Shown piece after piece: positions 40,008-49,645 of a stretch of DNA of 64,000 bases. The translations under genes and the position numbers were made by a program. The stretch is taken from the NCBI GenBank assembly GCA_018711275.1, contig DVIN01000059.1, positions 1 to 64,000 of the forward strand. The letters run 5' to 3'. Positions within the stretch are counted from its first letter, which is position 1; each line of letters starts with the position of its first letter. The notes under the pieces were generated by a model. It saw only the letters and a list, made by a program, of their open reading frames with translations. It did not search any database and had not been told where the DNA came from. Origin of the DNA: Candidatus Pullilachnospira intestinigallinarum (lineage in GTDB: Bacteria; Bacillota; Clostridia; Lachnospirales; Lachnospiraceae).

Positions 40008-40033
40008 CGCTTCGCCTCCTCCCTATGGCAAAA

Positions 40034-40055
40034 GCCCCGCGGAAAACCGCGGGGC
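40034..40055 (-). terminator. intrinsic terminator of glnS
   Basis: minus strand GCCCCGCGG-TTTT-CCGCGGGGC-TTTT. Confidence 0.85.
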
Positions 40056-40069
40056 CCGAATATACAATT

Positions 40070-41740
40070 CTATTTTGCGGGCAGCTTGAAAGAGCTCTTC
40101 AAAGAAACAATCCGGTTAAACACCAGCGCGTCCTCGCGGGAGTCTTTGGCGTCCACGCAGAAAAATCCATTTCTTACAAACTGGAAGCTGTCATAGGCTT
40201 TGGCGTCCTTCAGGCTTCGCTCCAGGCAGCAGTTTTCCACCACCGTCAGGGAATTGGGATTCAGGTTCAGAGAACCGTCCTCATTGTACACACCCTTCTC
40301 CTCATCGATGATGTTCTCATACAGGCGCACCTGGGCCTTCACATGATCCTGGGCGCTGACCCAGTGAATGGTTCCCTTCACTTTCCGGCCGTCCGGGGCG
40401 TTGCCGCCCTTGGTGGCGGGGTCATAGGTGCAGTGTACCACGGTCACATTGCCCTCGTCATCGGTCTCGTAGCCGGTGCAGGTGACAAAGTAGGCGTTCA
40501 TCAGACGGACTTCATTCCCCGGATAGAGACGTTTGTATTTCTTCGGGGGTTCCACCATGAAATCCTCCCGCTCGATATACAGTTCTTTTCCAAAAGGCAG
40601 CATTCTGGTTCCCAGCGCCTCATTTTCCATGTTGTTGGGAGCTTCCAGTTCTTCTGTCTGCCCCTCCGGATAATTGTCGATCACCAGCTTCAGCGGATCC
40701 AACACCGCCATCACCCGGGGACGTTTCAGCTTCAGGTCCTCCCGGATGCAGTACTCCAGCATGGCGTAGTCCACGGAGCTGTTGGCCTTGGAGACGCCGC
40801 ACAGATCCACAAACATTTTAATGGACTCCGGTGTAAATCCCCGGCGGCGCAGGGCGGCGATGGATACCAGGCGGGGATCATCCCAGCCGTCCACAATGCC
40901 TTCCTCCACCAGTTTCTTGATATACCGTTTTCCCGTCACCACGTTGGTCAGATACAGCTTGGCAAACTCGATCTGCTTGGGCGGATGGGGATACTCCAGC
41001 TCGCGCACCACCCAGTCGTACAGGGGACGGTGATCCTCAAACTCCAGGGTACAGATGGAGTGGGTCACGCCTTCAATGGCGTCCTCGATGGGATGGGCGA
41101 AATCGTACATGGGGTAAATGCACCAGGTATTTCCGGTGTTGTGATGCTCCATGTGAGCCACCCGGTAGATTACCGGATCCCGCATGTTGATGTTGGGGGA
41201 GGCCATGTCGATCTTGGCACGCAGCACCTTGGCGCCGTCGGCGAACTCGCCGTTCTTCATCCGTTCAAACAGATCCAGGTTCTCCTCCACGCTCCGGTCC
41301 CGGTAGGGGCTGTTCTTTCCCGGCTCCGTCAGGGTTCCCCGGTACTGGCGGATCTCCTCGGCGGAAAGATCACAGACGAACGCTTTCCCCTTTTTGATCA
41401 GCTTCACCGCCGCCTCATACATCTGCGGGAAATAATCGGAGGCAAAATACAGCCGGTCCTCCCAGTCCGCGCCCAGCCAGCGGACATCCTCCTTGATGGA
41501 CTCCACAAATTCCACCTTCTCCTTGGTGGGGTTGGTGTCATCAAAACGCAGGTTGAATTTTCCATTATATTTCTGGGCCAAACCGTAGTTCAGCAGTATT
41601 GATTTCGCATGTCCGATATGAAGATATCCGTTGGGCTCCGGCGGGAAGCGGGTACAGATCGTCTCATATTTTCCTTCTTCCAGATCCTTTTCAATGATCT
41701 GCTCGATAAAGTTTTTCGAAACTACTTCTTTTTCTTCCAT
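40070..41740 (-). CDS. glnS: glutaminyl-tRNA synthetase
   Basis: 556 aa; [58 protein letters not shown]. Confidence 0.97.
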   Translation of the reverse strand: MEEKEVVSKNFIEQIIEKDLEEGKYETICTRFPPEPNGYLHIGHAKSILLNYGLAQKYNGKFNLRFDDTNPTKEKVEFVESIKEDVRWLGADWEDRLYFASDYFPQMYEAAVKLIKKGKAFVCDLSAEEIRQYRGTLTEPGKNSPYRDRSVEENLDLFERMKNGEFADGAKVLRAKIDMASPNINMRDPVIYRVAHMEHHNTGNTWCIYPMYDFAHPIEDAIEGVTHSICTLEFEDHRPLYDWVVRELEYPHPPKQIEFAKLYLTNVVTGKRYIKKLVEEGIVDGWDDPRLVSIAALRRRGFTPESIKMFVDLCGVSKANSSVDYAMLEYCIREDLKLKRPRVMAVLDPLKLVIDNYPEGQTEELEAPNNMENEALGTRMLPFGKELYIEREDFMVEPPKKYKRLYPGNEVRLMNAYFVTCTGYETDDEGNVTVVHCTYDPATKGGNAPDGRKVKGTIHWVSAQDHVKAQVRLYENIIDEEKGVYNEDGSLNLNPNSLTVVENCCLERSLKDAKAYDSFQFVRNGFFCVDAKDSREDALVFNRIVSLKSSFKLPAK

Positions 41741-41949
41741 TTGCTTCCTCCTCAGAAATTGTATACTTCTGAAATCATATCACAGATTCTCTTATTTTCA
41801 AAGGTTTTTTTAGCGCTTTTCTTTTTCTTGACAAAGCGTGCCGCAGACTTTATACTTTAATTTGTTTTCTAACTATTAGAATTCTAATTATTTGGAACCG
41901 TCAGGATCGTATTCCAAAAGCCGGTTCCCGTCTGCAGGGAGGTATTGTT

Positions 41950-42381
41950 ATGGAATCTTCTTTTCATTATCTGCTGATGGCCAATCAGGCCCGTTTTCAG
42001 AAAAAGTTTTTTTCCCTTCTGGCCGATACGCCGCTGACTCAGGGACAGCCGAAGGTGCTGGATTATCTCCGGGAACACGACGGGGCCGCGCAGAAAGAGA
42101 TCGCCGCCGCCTGCCAGATTGAACCGGCCTCTCTCACTTCCATTCTCAACGGCATGGAACAGAAAGGGCTGATTCAGCGCCGTATGCAAAACGGTGACCG
42201 GCGTTCCTTCCATATTTTCATGACCCCGGAAGGAAGGCGCCTCTCCGAAATTATCCGGGAACGGTTCCTCTGGCTGGAAGAGCACACGCTTCGGGGGATT
42301 TCTTTGCAAGAGCGGCAGCAATTTCTGGCCACCTTTGAAAAAATCTTTGAAAATCTCAATCATGAGGAAGGGAGTCTTTAA
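41950..42381 (+). CDS. MarR family transcriptional regulator
   Basis: 143 aa; GAAQKEIAAACQIEPASLTSILNGMEQKGLIQRRMQNGDRRSFHIFMTPEG. Confidence 0.92.
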   Translation: MESSFHYLLMANQARFQKKFFSLLADTPLTQGQPKVLDYLREHDGAAQKEIAAACQIEPASLTSILNGMEQKGLIQRRMQNGDRRSFHIFMTPEGRRLSEIIRERFLWLEEHTLRGISLQERQQFLATFEKIFENLNHEEGSL

Positions 42382-42384
42382 TCT

Positions 42385-43614
42385 ATGGAAAAACTGAAAC
42401 GATATCTGATCTTTCTGGCCGGGCTGTTCGTCAATTCCTTTGGCGTCAGCTTCATCACCAGAGCCAGTCTGGGAACCTCGCCGATTTCATCCATTCCCTA
42501 TGTGCTGAGTCTGCGGTTTCCTTTCACGCTGGGGGAATTCACCATTGCCTTCAGTATTCTTCTGATTCTGCTCCAGCTTCTCATTCTCAGGAAGAATTTC
42601 CACCTGGAACATATCCTGCAGATTCCGGTATCCATCATCTTCGGCTATTTTATCGATCTGACCATGCTCCTTCTGGGCTGGCTGAATCCGGGCTCCTATC
42701 CGATGAAAATCCTGAGCCTGCTGATCGGCTGTGTGATCCTGGCCTTCGGCGTCTACATGGAAGTGCTGGCCAATGTGGTGATGCTTCCCGGAGAATCCTT
42801 TGTGAGAGCGGTATCTTCCACCTGGAAGCTGGATTTCGGCAATACCAAAGTGGCATTTGACGCCTCCATGACCATCATCGCCGGCGTTCTTTCTCTCCTT
42901 TTCTGGCAGCGGCTGGAAGGCGTCCGGGAAGGCACCGTCATCGCAGCCCTGCTGGTGGGATTCATTGCCCGTCAGTTTGGCCGTCTGTTCTCCTTTCTGC
43001 CTCCGCTTCTGTTCCCCGGCTCTTCCCTGGAGGAAAAGGGAGCTTCTGCGGGAAATGCTTCCGGTGAAGGAAATATGGTGATCGCCATCGGCCGCCAGTA
43101 CGCCTGCGGCGGTCATCCCATCGGCCAGGAGCTGGCCCGGCGGCTGGGATGGAACTTCTACGACGGCGAGGTCATCCGCATGGCCGCCGGAACCACCGGT
43201 TACGCGGAAACCTTTGTCCGGGAACAGGAGGAGCGGATGACCGGCAGCCTGCTGTACGATCTGATGAACCAGATGTACGCCTACAGCGCGGATACCCCAT
43301 CCCCCAAAGACGCCATTTTCGCTGCGGAGGAGGCTGCCATCCGCCAGCTGGCCCAAAAGGGAAATTGTGTGATCGTGGGCCATTGCTGTGATCATGTGCT
43401 TCGGGAAAATCCCAACTGTTTCCGGGCATTTCTGGCCTGCCCCGCCGAAAAGAGAGCCCGCCGGCTGATGGAGAAAAAGAGTCTGACGGAAAAAGAAGCC
43501 CTGTCTCTTATCGCCAAAGAGGACCGGCACAGACGGGACAATTATCAGTACTACACCCGAAATCTGTGGGGCTATGCCGGAAATTATCACATCATGCTGG
43601 ATACTGGATATTGA
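42385..43614 (+). CDS. YczE/YitT-like membrane protein fused to a cytidylate kinase-like domain
   Basis: 409 aa; N-terminal ~210 aa polytopic (NSFGVSFITRASLGTSPISSIPYVLS), then MVIAIGRQYACGGHPIGQELARRLGWNFYDGEVI. Confidence 0.88.
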   Translation: MEKLKRYLIFLAGLFVNSFGVSFITRASLGTSPISSIPYVLSLRFPFTLGEFTIAFSILLILLQLLILRKNFHLEHILQIPVSIIFGYFIDLTMLLLGWLNPGSYPMKILSLLIGCVILAFGVYMEVLANVVMLPGESFVRAVSSTWKLDFGNTKVAFDASMTIIAGVLSLLFWQRLEGVREGTVIAALLVGFIARQFGRLFSFLPPLLFPGSSLEEKGASAGNASGEGNMVIAIGRQYACGGHPIGQELARRLGWNFYDGEVIRMAAGTTGYAETFVREQEERMTGSLLYDLMNQMYAYSADTPSPKDAIFAAEEAAIRQLAQKGNCVIVGHCCDHVLRENPNCFRAFLACPAEKRARRLMEKKSLTEKEALSLIAKEDRHRRDNYQYYTRNLWGYAGNYHIMLDTGY

Positions 43615-43835
43615 TTCCTCCGTGGATCTGCTTTTATCTGCTTTCCAACATTTTCGTAATCTGGCGGAAAAATCAAAAAAACCGCAGCAGGCGGAGTGAT
43701 CCGATTTGACGCTCCGCACAGCGGCGGGGGAATCTGACGCTTCCTGACGTTCACAACGGTTGCCAAATGGGATGCATAAGCATGTCCACCCATCTGGGCG
43801 CCCGCATAAATACGGCCGTCAGGCGTACCCCATGC

Positions 43836-43883
43836 AAAAAGGCCCTTCGGCCTCCGGATTTTATTCCGGGGTCGAAGGGCCTT
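43836..43883 (-). terminator. intrinsic terminator of ftsH
   Basis: minus strand AAGGCCCTTCGACCCCGG...CCGGAGGCCGAAGGGCCTTTTT. Confidence 0.9.
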
Positions 43884-43889
43884 GTCCGT

Positions 43890-45713
43890 CTACCGGTTCA
43901 GAATGTCCATAAACTGTTCTCCGGTGATGGTCTCATTTTCATATAAGAACTTGGCCAGCTCATGCAGCTTCATGATATTTTCCTGCAGAATCTGCGCTGC
44001 CTTCTCATGCTGCCGTTTCACCAGCTCCACCACTTTTCTGTCGATCTCCGTCTGGGTCTCGAAAGAGCATGCCAGGGAAGAGTCTCCGCCCAGATACTGG
44101 TTGGATACAGTCTCCATGGCCACCATATCGAACTCGTCGCTCATACCGAACCGGGTAATCATACCCCGGGCCAGCTTGGTAGCCTGTTCGATATCGTTGG
44201 AAGCGCCGGTGGTAATGGAATGGAAAATCAATTCCTCCGCCGCCCGGCCTCCGGTCAGCGTGGCAATCTTGTTCTCCAGTTCTTCCTTGGACATCAGATA
44301 ATGCTCGTCCTCGTCCACCTGCATGGTATAGCCCAGTGCTCCGGAAGTTCTGGGGATGATGGTAATCTTGTGTACCGGCGCCGACTCGGTCTGCTTGGCC
44401 GCCACCAGGGCATGACCGATCTCATGGTAGGAGACAATCAGTTTCTCCTTCTCTGACAGCACGCGGTTTTTCTTCTGGTATCCGGCAATAACCACCTCGA
44501 TGCTCTCCTCCATATCTGCCTGAGTGGCAAATCTTCTGCCGTCCCGGACCGCCCGCAGGGCCGCCTCATTGACAATATTTGCCAGCTCCGCGCCGGAGGC
44601 GCCGGAGGCCGCCTTGGCGATTTCACGGAAATTCACATTGTCCGCGATCTTGATATTCTTGGCATGTACCTTCAGGATATCCTCTCTTCCCTGCAGATCC
44701 GGCAGCTCCACCGGAATTCTCCGGTCAAACCGTCCCGGACGCAGCAGGGCGGGATCCAGGGAATCCGGCCGGTTGGTGGCTCCCAGAATCACCACACCTT
44801 TGGAGCTGTCAAATCCGTCCATCTCCGTCAGCAGCTGGTTCAGGGTCTGCTCCCGCTCGTCATTGCCGGTGATCTGGCCGTCACGCTTCTTTCCGATGGT
44901 ATCGATCTCATCGATAAATACGATACAGGGCGCCTTCTCGTTGGCCTGCTTGAACAGGTCCCGCACCTTGGCAGCTCCCATACCCACAAACATCTCCACA
45001 AATTCCGAACCGGAGATGGAGAAGAAGGGTACCTCCGCCTCGCCGGCCACTGCCTTGGCAAGCAAGGTCTTACCGGTTCCGGGCGGGCCCACCAGCAGCG
45101 CGCCTTTTGGCATCTTCGCGCCGATTTCCTGATACTTCTGGGGATTATGCAGATAGTCCACAATCTCTGTCAGAAGCTCCTTGGCCTCATCCTCCCCGGC
45201 CACATCGGAAAACTTGATTCCCGTGGAAGACTTCACATAAATCTTGGCGTTGCTCTTTCCGAACATCATGGCCCCGGGCCCGCCGCCCATGCTCTTGGCC
45301 ATCTTCCGGGAAATAAACTGCCCGATGACAATAATCAGAACAATCGGCAGAATCCAGCTGATCAGGAAACTGAGAATCGGCGACTGCCGGGTGGGGATCA
45401 CCTGCCCGAAATGTACCTTGCCGTACAGCCGGTTCACTTCCTGCATGTCGTAGATCCTTCCGGTTTTGCAGATCTGCTGATGGCCGTCTGACTCCACGGT
45501 ATAGTAGATGACGTCTGAATCCAGCTGCACCTCGTCCACAATGCCTTCATTGACGGCATCCAGGAACTGATCGTAAGTTGTTTCCCGGATACTTCTCTGG
45601 GTCATGGTCGGCACTACAAAAAAGTTCAGCAGCAGCAGAACGCCCAGCACAATCAGATAATAAAAGATCAGAGGCCGCTTGGGCTTCTTATCTTTCAGTT
45701 CGTTTAAATCCAT
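43890..45713 (-). CDS. ftsH: ATP-dependent zinc metalloprotease FtsH
   Basis: MDLNELKDKKPKRPLIFYY; GPPGTGKTLLAKAVAGEA; SYHEIGHALVA zinc motif HEIGH. Confidence 0.97.
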   Translation of the reverse strand: MDLNELKDKKPKRPLIFYYLIVLGVLLLLNFFVVPTMTQRSIRETTYDQFLDAVNEGIVDEVQLDSDVIYYTVESDGHQQICKTGRIYDMQEVNRLYGKVHFGQVIPTRQSPILSFLISWILPIVLIIVIGQFISRKMAKSMGGGPGAMMFGKSNAKIYVKSSTGIKFSDVAGEDEAKELLTEIVDYLHNPQKYQEIGAKMPKGALLVGPPGTGKTLLAKAVAGEAEVPFFSISGSEFVEMFVGMGAAKVRDLFKQANEKAPCIVFIDEIDTIGKKRDGQITGNDEREQTLNQLLTEMDGFDSSKGVVILGATNRPDSLDPALLRPGRFDRRIPVELPDLQGREDILKVHAKNIKIADNVNFREIAKAASGASGAELANIVNEAALRAVRDGRRFATQADMEESIEVVIAGYQKKNRVLSEKEKLIVSYHEIGHALVAAKQTESAPVHKITIIPRTSGALGYTMQVDEDEHYLMSKEELENKIATLTGGRAAEELIFHSITTGASNDIEQATKLARGMITRFGMSDEFDMVAMETVSNQYLGGDSSLACSFETQTEIDRKVVELVKRQHEKAAQILQENIMKLHELAKFLYENETITGEQFMDILNR

Positions 45714-45907
45714 GAACGTTACTCCTCTTTCCCTTCCGTTCATCCGGCCCTGTCGGGAACGGATCCGAAAGTATTTTCTTATATTTTATACATTTTCCCC
45801 TCTTTCCTGCAAGAAAAGGATTCTAAAATTCTATAAAATTTGTATGAATTTTCGCAACGGCTCCGGAAAACCCGCCGGACGAAACCACGGCAAATTCCAA
45901 TTCCTGA

Positions 45908-46474
45908 TTACAGTCCCAGTTCCGGCGCCAAGTCTTTCATGGCATCCAGGGTTTTTTCCAGTAATTCATCCAGTTCCCACCCCAGCTGTTCGGCTCCTGT
46001 ACGGATCACCTCCCGGGAGCATCCGGCTGCAAAACGCTTGTCCTTGAATTTTTTCTTCAGGGATTTCAGTTCCATATCGGAGACGCTTTTCGACGGCCGC
46101 ATCAGGGCGGCAGCTCCGATCAGACCTGTGAGTTCGTCGGTGGCGAAAAGAATCTTTTCCATCGTCTGCTCCGGCTTCACATCGATCACCAGTCCATACC
46201 CATGACTTACACAGGCATGAATCAGCTCCTCGTCCAGATCCATTTCGCGCATCATCTGCTGTTCTTTTTTACAGTGTTCCTCCGGATACATCTCAAAATC
46301 CAGATCATGAAGAATCCCCACGGATTTCCAGAATTCGCATCTTTCCGGATCATACTGACGGGCAAAATATTCCATCACGCCTCCCACCACCTGACCGTGA
46401 TGGATATGGAACTCCTCTTTATTGTATTTTTTCAGAATCTCCAGTGCTTCCTCTGGTGTCGGTACATAGCTCAT
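45908..46474 (-). CDS. HD domain-containing hydrolase
   Basis: 188 aa; FHIHHGQVVGGVMEYFARQ, SVGILHDLDFEMYPEEHCKKE. Confidence 0.9.
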   Translation of the reverse strand: MSYVPTPEEALEILKKYNKEEFHIHHGQVVGGVMEYFARQYDPERCEFWKSVGILHDLDFEMYPEEHCKKEQQMMREMDLDEELIHACVSHGYGLVIDVKPEQTMEKILFATDELTGLIGAAALMRPSKSVSDMELKSLKKKFKDKRFAAGCSREVIRTGAEQLGWELDELLEKTLDAMKDLAPELGL

Positions 46475-46840
46475 TTTTTCCTCTCTTTCCGGCCCTGCGG
46501 CCTCAAAGGCATCCCTGCCGGGGAAATGCCCCTGCTATTTGATTTCTGTGCAGCCTTTTTCTGTTCCGTGTAAGAAAATGTGTGGACTGCGTCTGCATCC
46601 TATTGTAATCCCATTGGACCAGGTTTGCAATGCAATCCGTGAAAAACATCGTTTCCTCTGATCCCTGCTTTTCACCCGCTGCGGGCGAAATGTTAATTTT
46701 CTGCTGTTCTTTTAGAGGAACTTAGATCATGCGGAAGTGAATAATGTGCTGCGGGGGGGAGATGCATTTGATGCATCTCCTGCGACAGACTCTCTCGCAA
46801 TGCCAGTTTCTGCTGTACATGGTATTGAAACGGGCTTTTT

Positions 46841-47086
46841 ACGGTTAGTTTTCTCATTTTGACATTTTCAACCGTACCGCCACTCTCTTTTTACGGTTAG
46901 TTTTCGCATTTTGACATTTTCAACCGTACTGCCACTCGCTTTTTTACGGTTAGATTCCCCATTTCGGCGTTTTCAACCGTACTGCCATTTGTTTTTTTAC
47001 GGTTAGATTTCGCACTTCAGCGTTTTCAACCGTACCGCCACTCGCTTTTCTACGGTTAAATTTCGCATTTCGACATTTTCAACTGT
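46841..47086. repeat. intergenic tandem hairpin array, 52-53-bp unit, 5 copies (ACGGTT-N23-AACCGT)
   Basis: ACGGTT at 46841, 46893, 46946, 46999, 47052, each followed after 23 nt by AACCGT (AACTGT in the last). Confidence 0.95.
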
Positions 47087-47302
47087 ATTACATCTCTTTC
47101 CACCACGGCAAACCCCTCCGTCTCGCCAATGCCTGCCGTATTTCCTTTCCTATTTCCGTATCGAATTCTCTTATTATTCCTTGAATCTCCCCCGGTTAAT
47201 CCCTCATTTCAATGCCCTCTCACAAGAAACTCTATTTTCACAAATACTTTCAGAAACGCGGAAAATCATCCCATAATCCCCCAACTTTACAATAAATATA
47301 AT

Positions 47303-47339
47303 TTACTGTCTTGTCAGTTGTAATTTTTAAGTGTATAAT
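47303..47339 (+). promoter_or_regulatory. nadA promoter with probable NiaR operator
   Basis: TTACTGTCTTGTCAGTTGTAA palindrome-like site overlapping -35 TTGTCA (47311) with 17-bp spacer to -10 TATAAT (47334); niaR in the same operon. Confidence 0.7.
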
Positions 47340-47388
47340 TCACGGGTATGCATGTGAATTGTCGATTGGTAAGGAGGAAAATGAACCG

Positions 47389-48309
47389 ATGAACATACAG
47401 GAAGAAATCCGTACCCTGAAAAAAGAGCGCAATGCCCTGATTCTGGCGCATTACTACGTTCCCGGGCCGGTGCAGGAGATTGCGGATGTGGTGGGGGATT
47501 CCTTTGCGCTCAGCCAGAAAGCCGCCGATACCGATGCGGATGTTCTGGTCTTTGCCGGGGTTTCCTTTATGGGGGAAAGCGCCAAAATTCTGAGTCCAGA
47601 TAAAACAGTGCTGCTGCCGGATGCCGAAGCAGACTGCCCCATGGCTCATATGGCCACGGAAGAGAACATCCGAAAGCTCAAAAAACAATACCCGGATCTG
47701 GCAGTGGTCTGCTATATCAATTCCACTGCCCGGCTGAAGGCGTTGTCGGATGTCTGCGTCACATCATCCAACGCATTAAAAATTGTCCGCGCCCTTCCCA
47801 ACCGGAATATTTATTTTATTCCTGACAAAAATCTTGGACAGTATGTAGCCGGTCAGGTACCGGAAAAAAACATTATTCTCAATGACGGATACTGCCCCAT
47901 CCACCACAGCCTGACGCCCGCTCTTCTTCTGGAGGCAAAAAAAGCGCATCCGGAAGCGCAGGTGCTGATGCATCCGGAATGTCCTCCAAAGACTCTCCCG
48001 ATGGCGGATTATGTGGGGAGCACTGCCGGCATCCTCGCCTATGCCCGCCAGAGCAGCCATAAAGAATTTCTCGTGGCTACAGAGGAAGGGGTGCTGTGGC
48101 AGCTTCAACGGGAAAATCCGGGAAAACAGTTCTATTCTCCCACCGAGGATTTCTGCTGTCCCGGCATGAAACTGATTACGCTGGAGAAGGTAAGAGACGC
48201 ACTGAAAAACAACACCAATCCGGTGGAAATTGAGGAATCACTGCGGCTGGCCGCCCTGCGTCCCCTGAAACGGATGCTGCAGCTGGCCGCGCAGAGAAAG
48301 GAGCAGTAA
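47389..48309 (+). CDS. nadA: quinolinate synthase
   Basis: MNIQEEIRTLKKERNALILAHYYVPGPVQEIADVVGDSF; MHPECPP; start after AAGGAGG RBS. Confidence 0.97.
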   Translation: MNIQEEIRTLKKERNALILAHYYVPGPVQEIADVVGDSFALSQKAADTDADVLVFAGVSFMGESAKILSPDKTVLLPDAEADCPMAHMATEENIRKLKKQYPDLAVVCYINSTARLKALSDVCVTSSNALKIVRALPNRNIYFIPDKNLGQYVAGQVPEKNIILNDGYCPIHHSLTPALLLEAKKAHPEAQVLMHPECPPKTLPMADYVGSTAGILAYARQSSHKEFLVATEEGVLWQLQRENPGKQFYSPTEDFCCPGMKLITLEKVRDALKNNTNPVEIEESLRLAALRPLKRMLQLAAQRKEQ

Positions 48310-48311
48310 AT

Positions 48312-49625
48312 ATGAAAACCGACATTGTGATCGTGGGATGCGGGGTCAGCGGTCTGTACTGCGCGCTGAATCTTCCCAGAGACAAACAAATACTGATCAT
48401 CACGAAATCTGACCTGACCTCCAGTGATTCCTTTCTGGCCCAGGGCGGGATCTGTATGCTGAAGAGTCCGGAGGACTACGATTCCTTTTTCCAGGACACC
48501 CTGCGGGCAGGGCACTACGAAAACAACCGGGAATCTGTGGACATCATGATCCGCTCCTCGAGGGACGTGATCCGGGATCTGATCGGGTATGGGGTGGAAT
48601 TTGCCATGGCGGACGGCAAGCTGTGCTTCACCAGAGAAGGCGCCCACTCCACCAATCGGATTCTCTATCACGAAGATATCACCGGAGAAGAGATCACCAG
48701 CAAGCTGCTGGCACAGGTAAAAAAACTGGAAAATGTTACGCTTTGGGAGTATACTCAGATGGTAGACCTGCTGGAAGAGGAAGACGGCTGCGGTGGGATC
48801 ATCGCCCGGGACCGTGAGGGACGGCTGTTTCCCATTCAGGCCCGGCAGACCATGCTGGCCTGCGGCGGAATCGGCGGATTGTTTCTCCATTCCACCAATT
48901 TCCCCCATCTCACCGGCGACGGCCTTGCCGTCTGCTTAAAGCACGGGGTGCGGCTTCAGAATCCGGACTATATTCAGATTCACCCCACCACCCTCTATAC
49001 CGGCAGAAGCAAAGAGCGTCAGTTCCTGATTTCCGAGTCGGTGCGGGGAGAAGGGGCTCTCCTGTACAATCAGGCGGGAGAACGTTTTGTCAACGAACTG
49101 CTCCCCCGGGATCTGCTGACCCAAAAGATTTATGAACAGATGGAAAAGGATCAGACACCTTGCGTATGGCTGGATATGCGTCCCATCGGGGAGGAAACCC
49201 TCAGGAAGCATTTCCCGCATATTCTGGAACGCTGTCAGCAGGAAGGATATGATCCGTTAAGCGAACGGGTTCCCATCGTGCCCGCCCAGCATTATTTCAT
49301 GGGCGGCATCTGGGTGGACCGGTATTCCCGCACCTCCATGAACCGGCTGTACGCCGCCGGAGAAACCAGCTGCAACGGCGTCCACGGGGCCAACCGGCTG
49401 GCCAGCAATTCCCTGCTGGAAAGCCTGGTATTTGCCAAAAGAGCCGCGCTGCATATGACAGCTCAGGAACAGAATACACCGGAAGAAAAAACCCTTGGCG
49501 AACCGGTCTGGAATCCGGAAGCATACCGGGATAGCCGGAAGCTGGAAGAAGAATATAAAACCATCGTATTACGCGAAATGAATCCCCCTTCGGGGATCCC
49601 TCTATGGCCATTCGGCCAAAATTAA
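48312..49625 (+). CDS. nadB: L-aspartate oxidase
   Basis: 437 aa; DIVIVGCGVSGLYCALNL, DSFLAQGGICM, YAAGETSCNGVHGANRLASNSLLE. Confidence 0.96.
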   Translation: MKTDIVIVGCGVSGLYCALNLPRDKQILIITKSDLTSSDSFLAQGGICMLKSPEDYDSFFQDTLRAGHYENNRESVDIMIRSSRDVIRDLIGYGVEFAMADGKLCFTREGAHSTNRILYHEDITGEEITSKLLAQVKKLENVTLWEYTQMVDLLEEEDGCGGIIARDREGRLFPIQARQTMLACGGIGGLFLHSTNFPHLTGDGLAVCLKHGVRLQNPDYIQIHPTTLYTGRSKERQFLISESVRGEGALLYNQAGERFVNELLPRDLLTQKIYEQMEKDQTPCVWLDMRPIGEETLRKHFPHILERCQQEGYDPLSERVPIVPAQHYFMGGIWVDRYSRTSMNRLYAAGETSCNGVHGANRLASNSLLESLVFAKRAALHMTAQEQNTPEEKTLGEPVWNPEAYRDSRKLEEEYKTIVLREMNPPSGIPLWPFGQN

Positions 49626-49645
49626 TGAAAGGATGAAAACGATAC

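Noticed and set aside
40025-41602. 525-aa plus-strand ORF
   Set aside because: Antisense shadow of glnS.
43690-43835. Possible remnant ORF (GTPDGRIYAGAQMGGHAYASHLATVVNVRKRQ) between the kinase fusion and ftsH terminator
   Set aside because: Reads like coding sequence but is short, lacks an RBS and has no recognisable family; not enough to report.
46841-47086. CRISPR array
   Set aside because: Spacing is regular but each unit is an internal hairpin with only ~18-nt similar linkers; no unique spacers and no cas genes.
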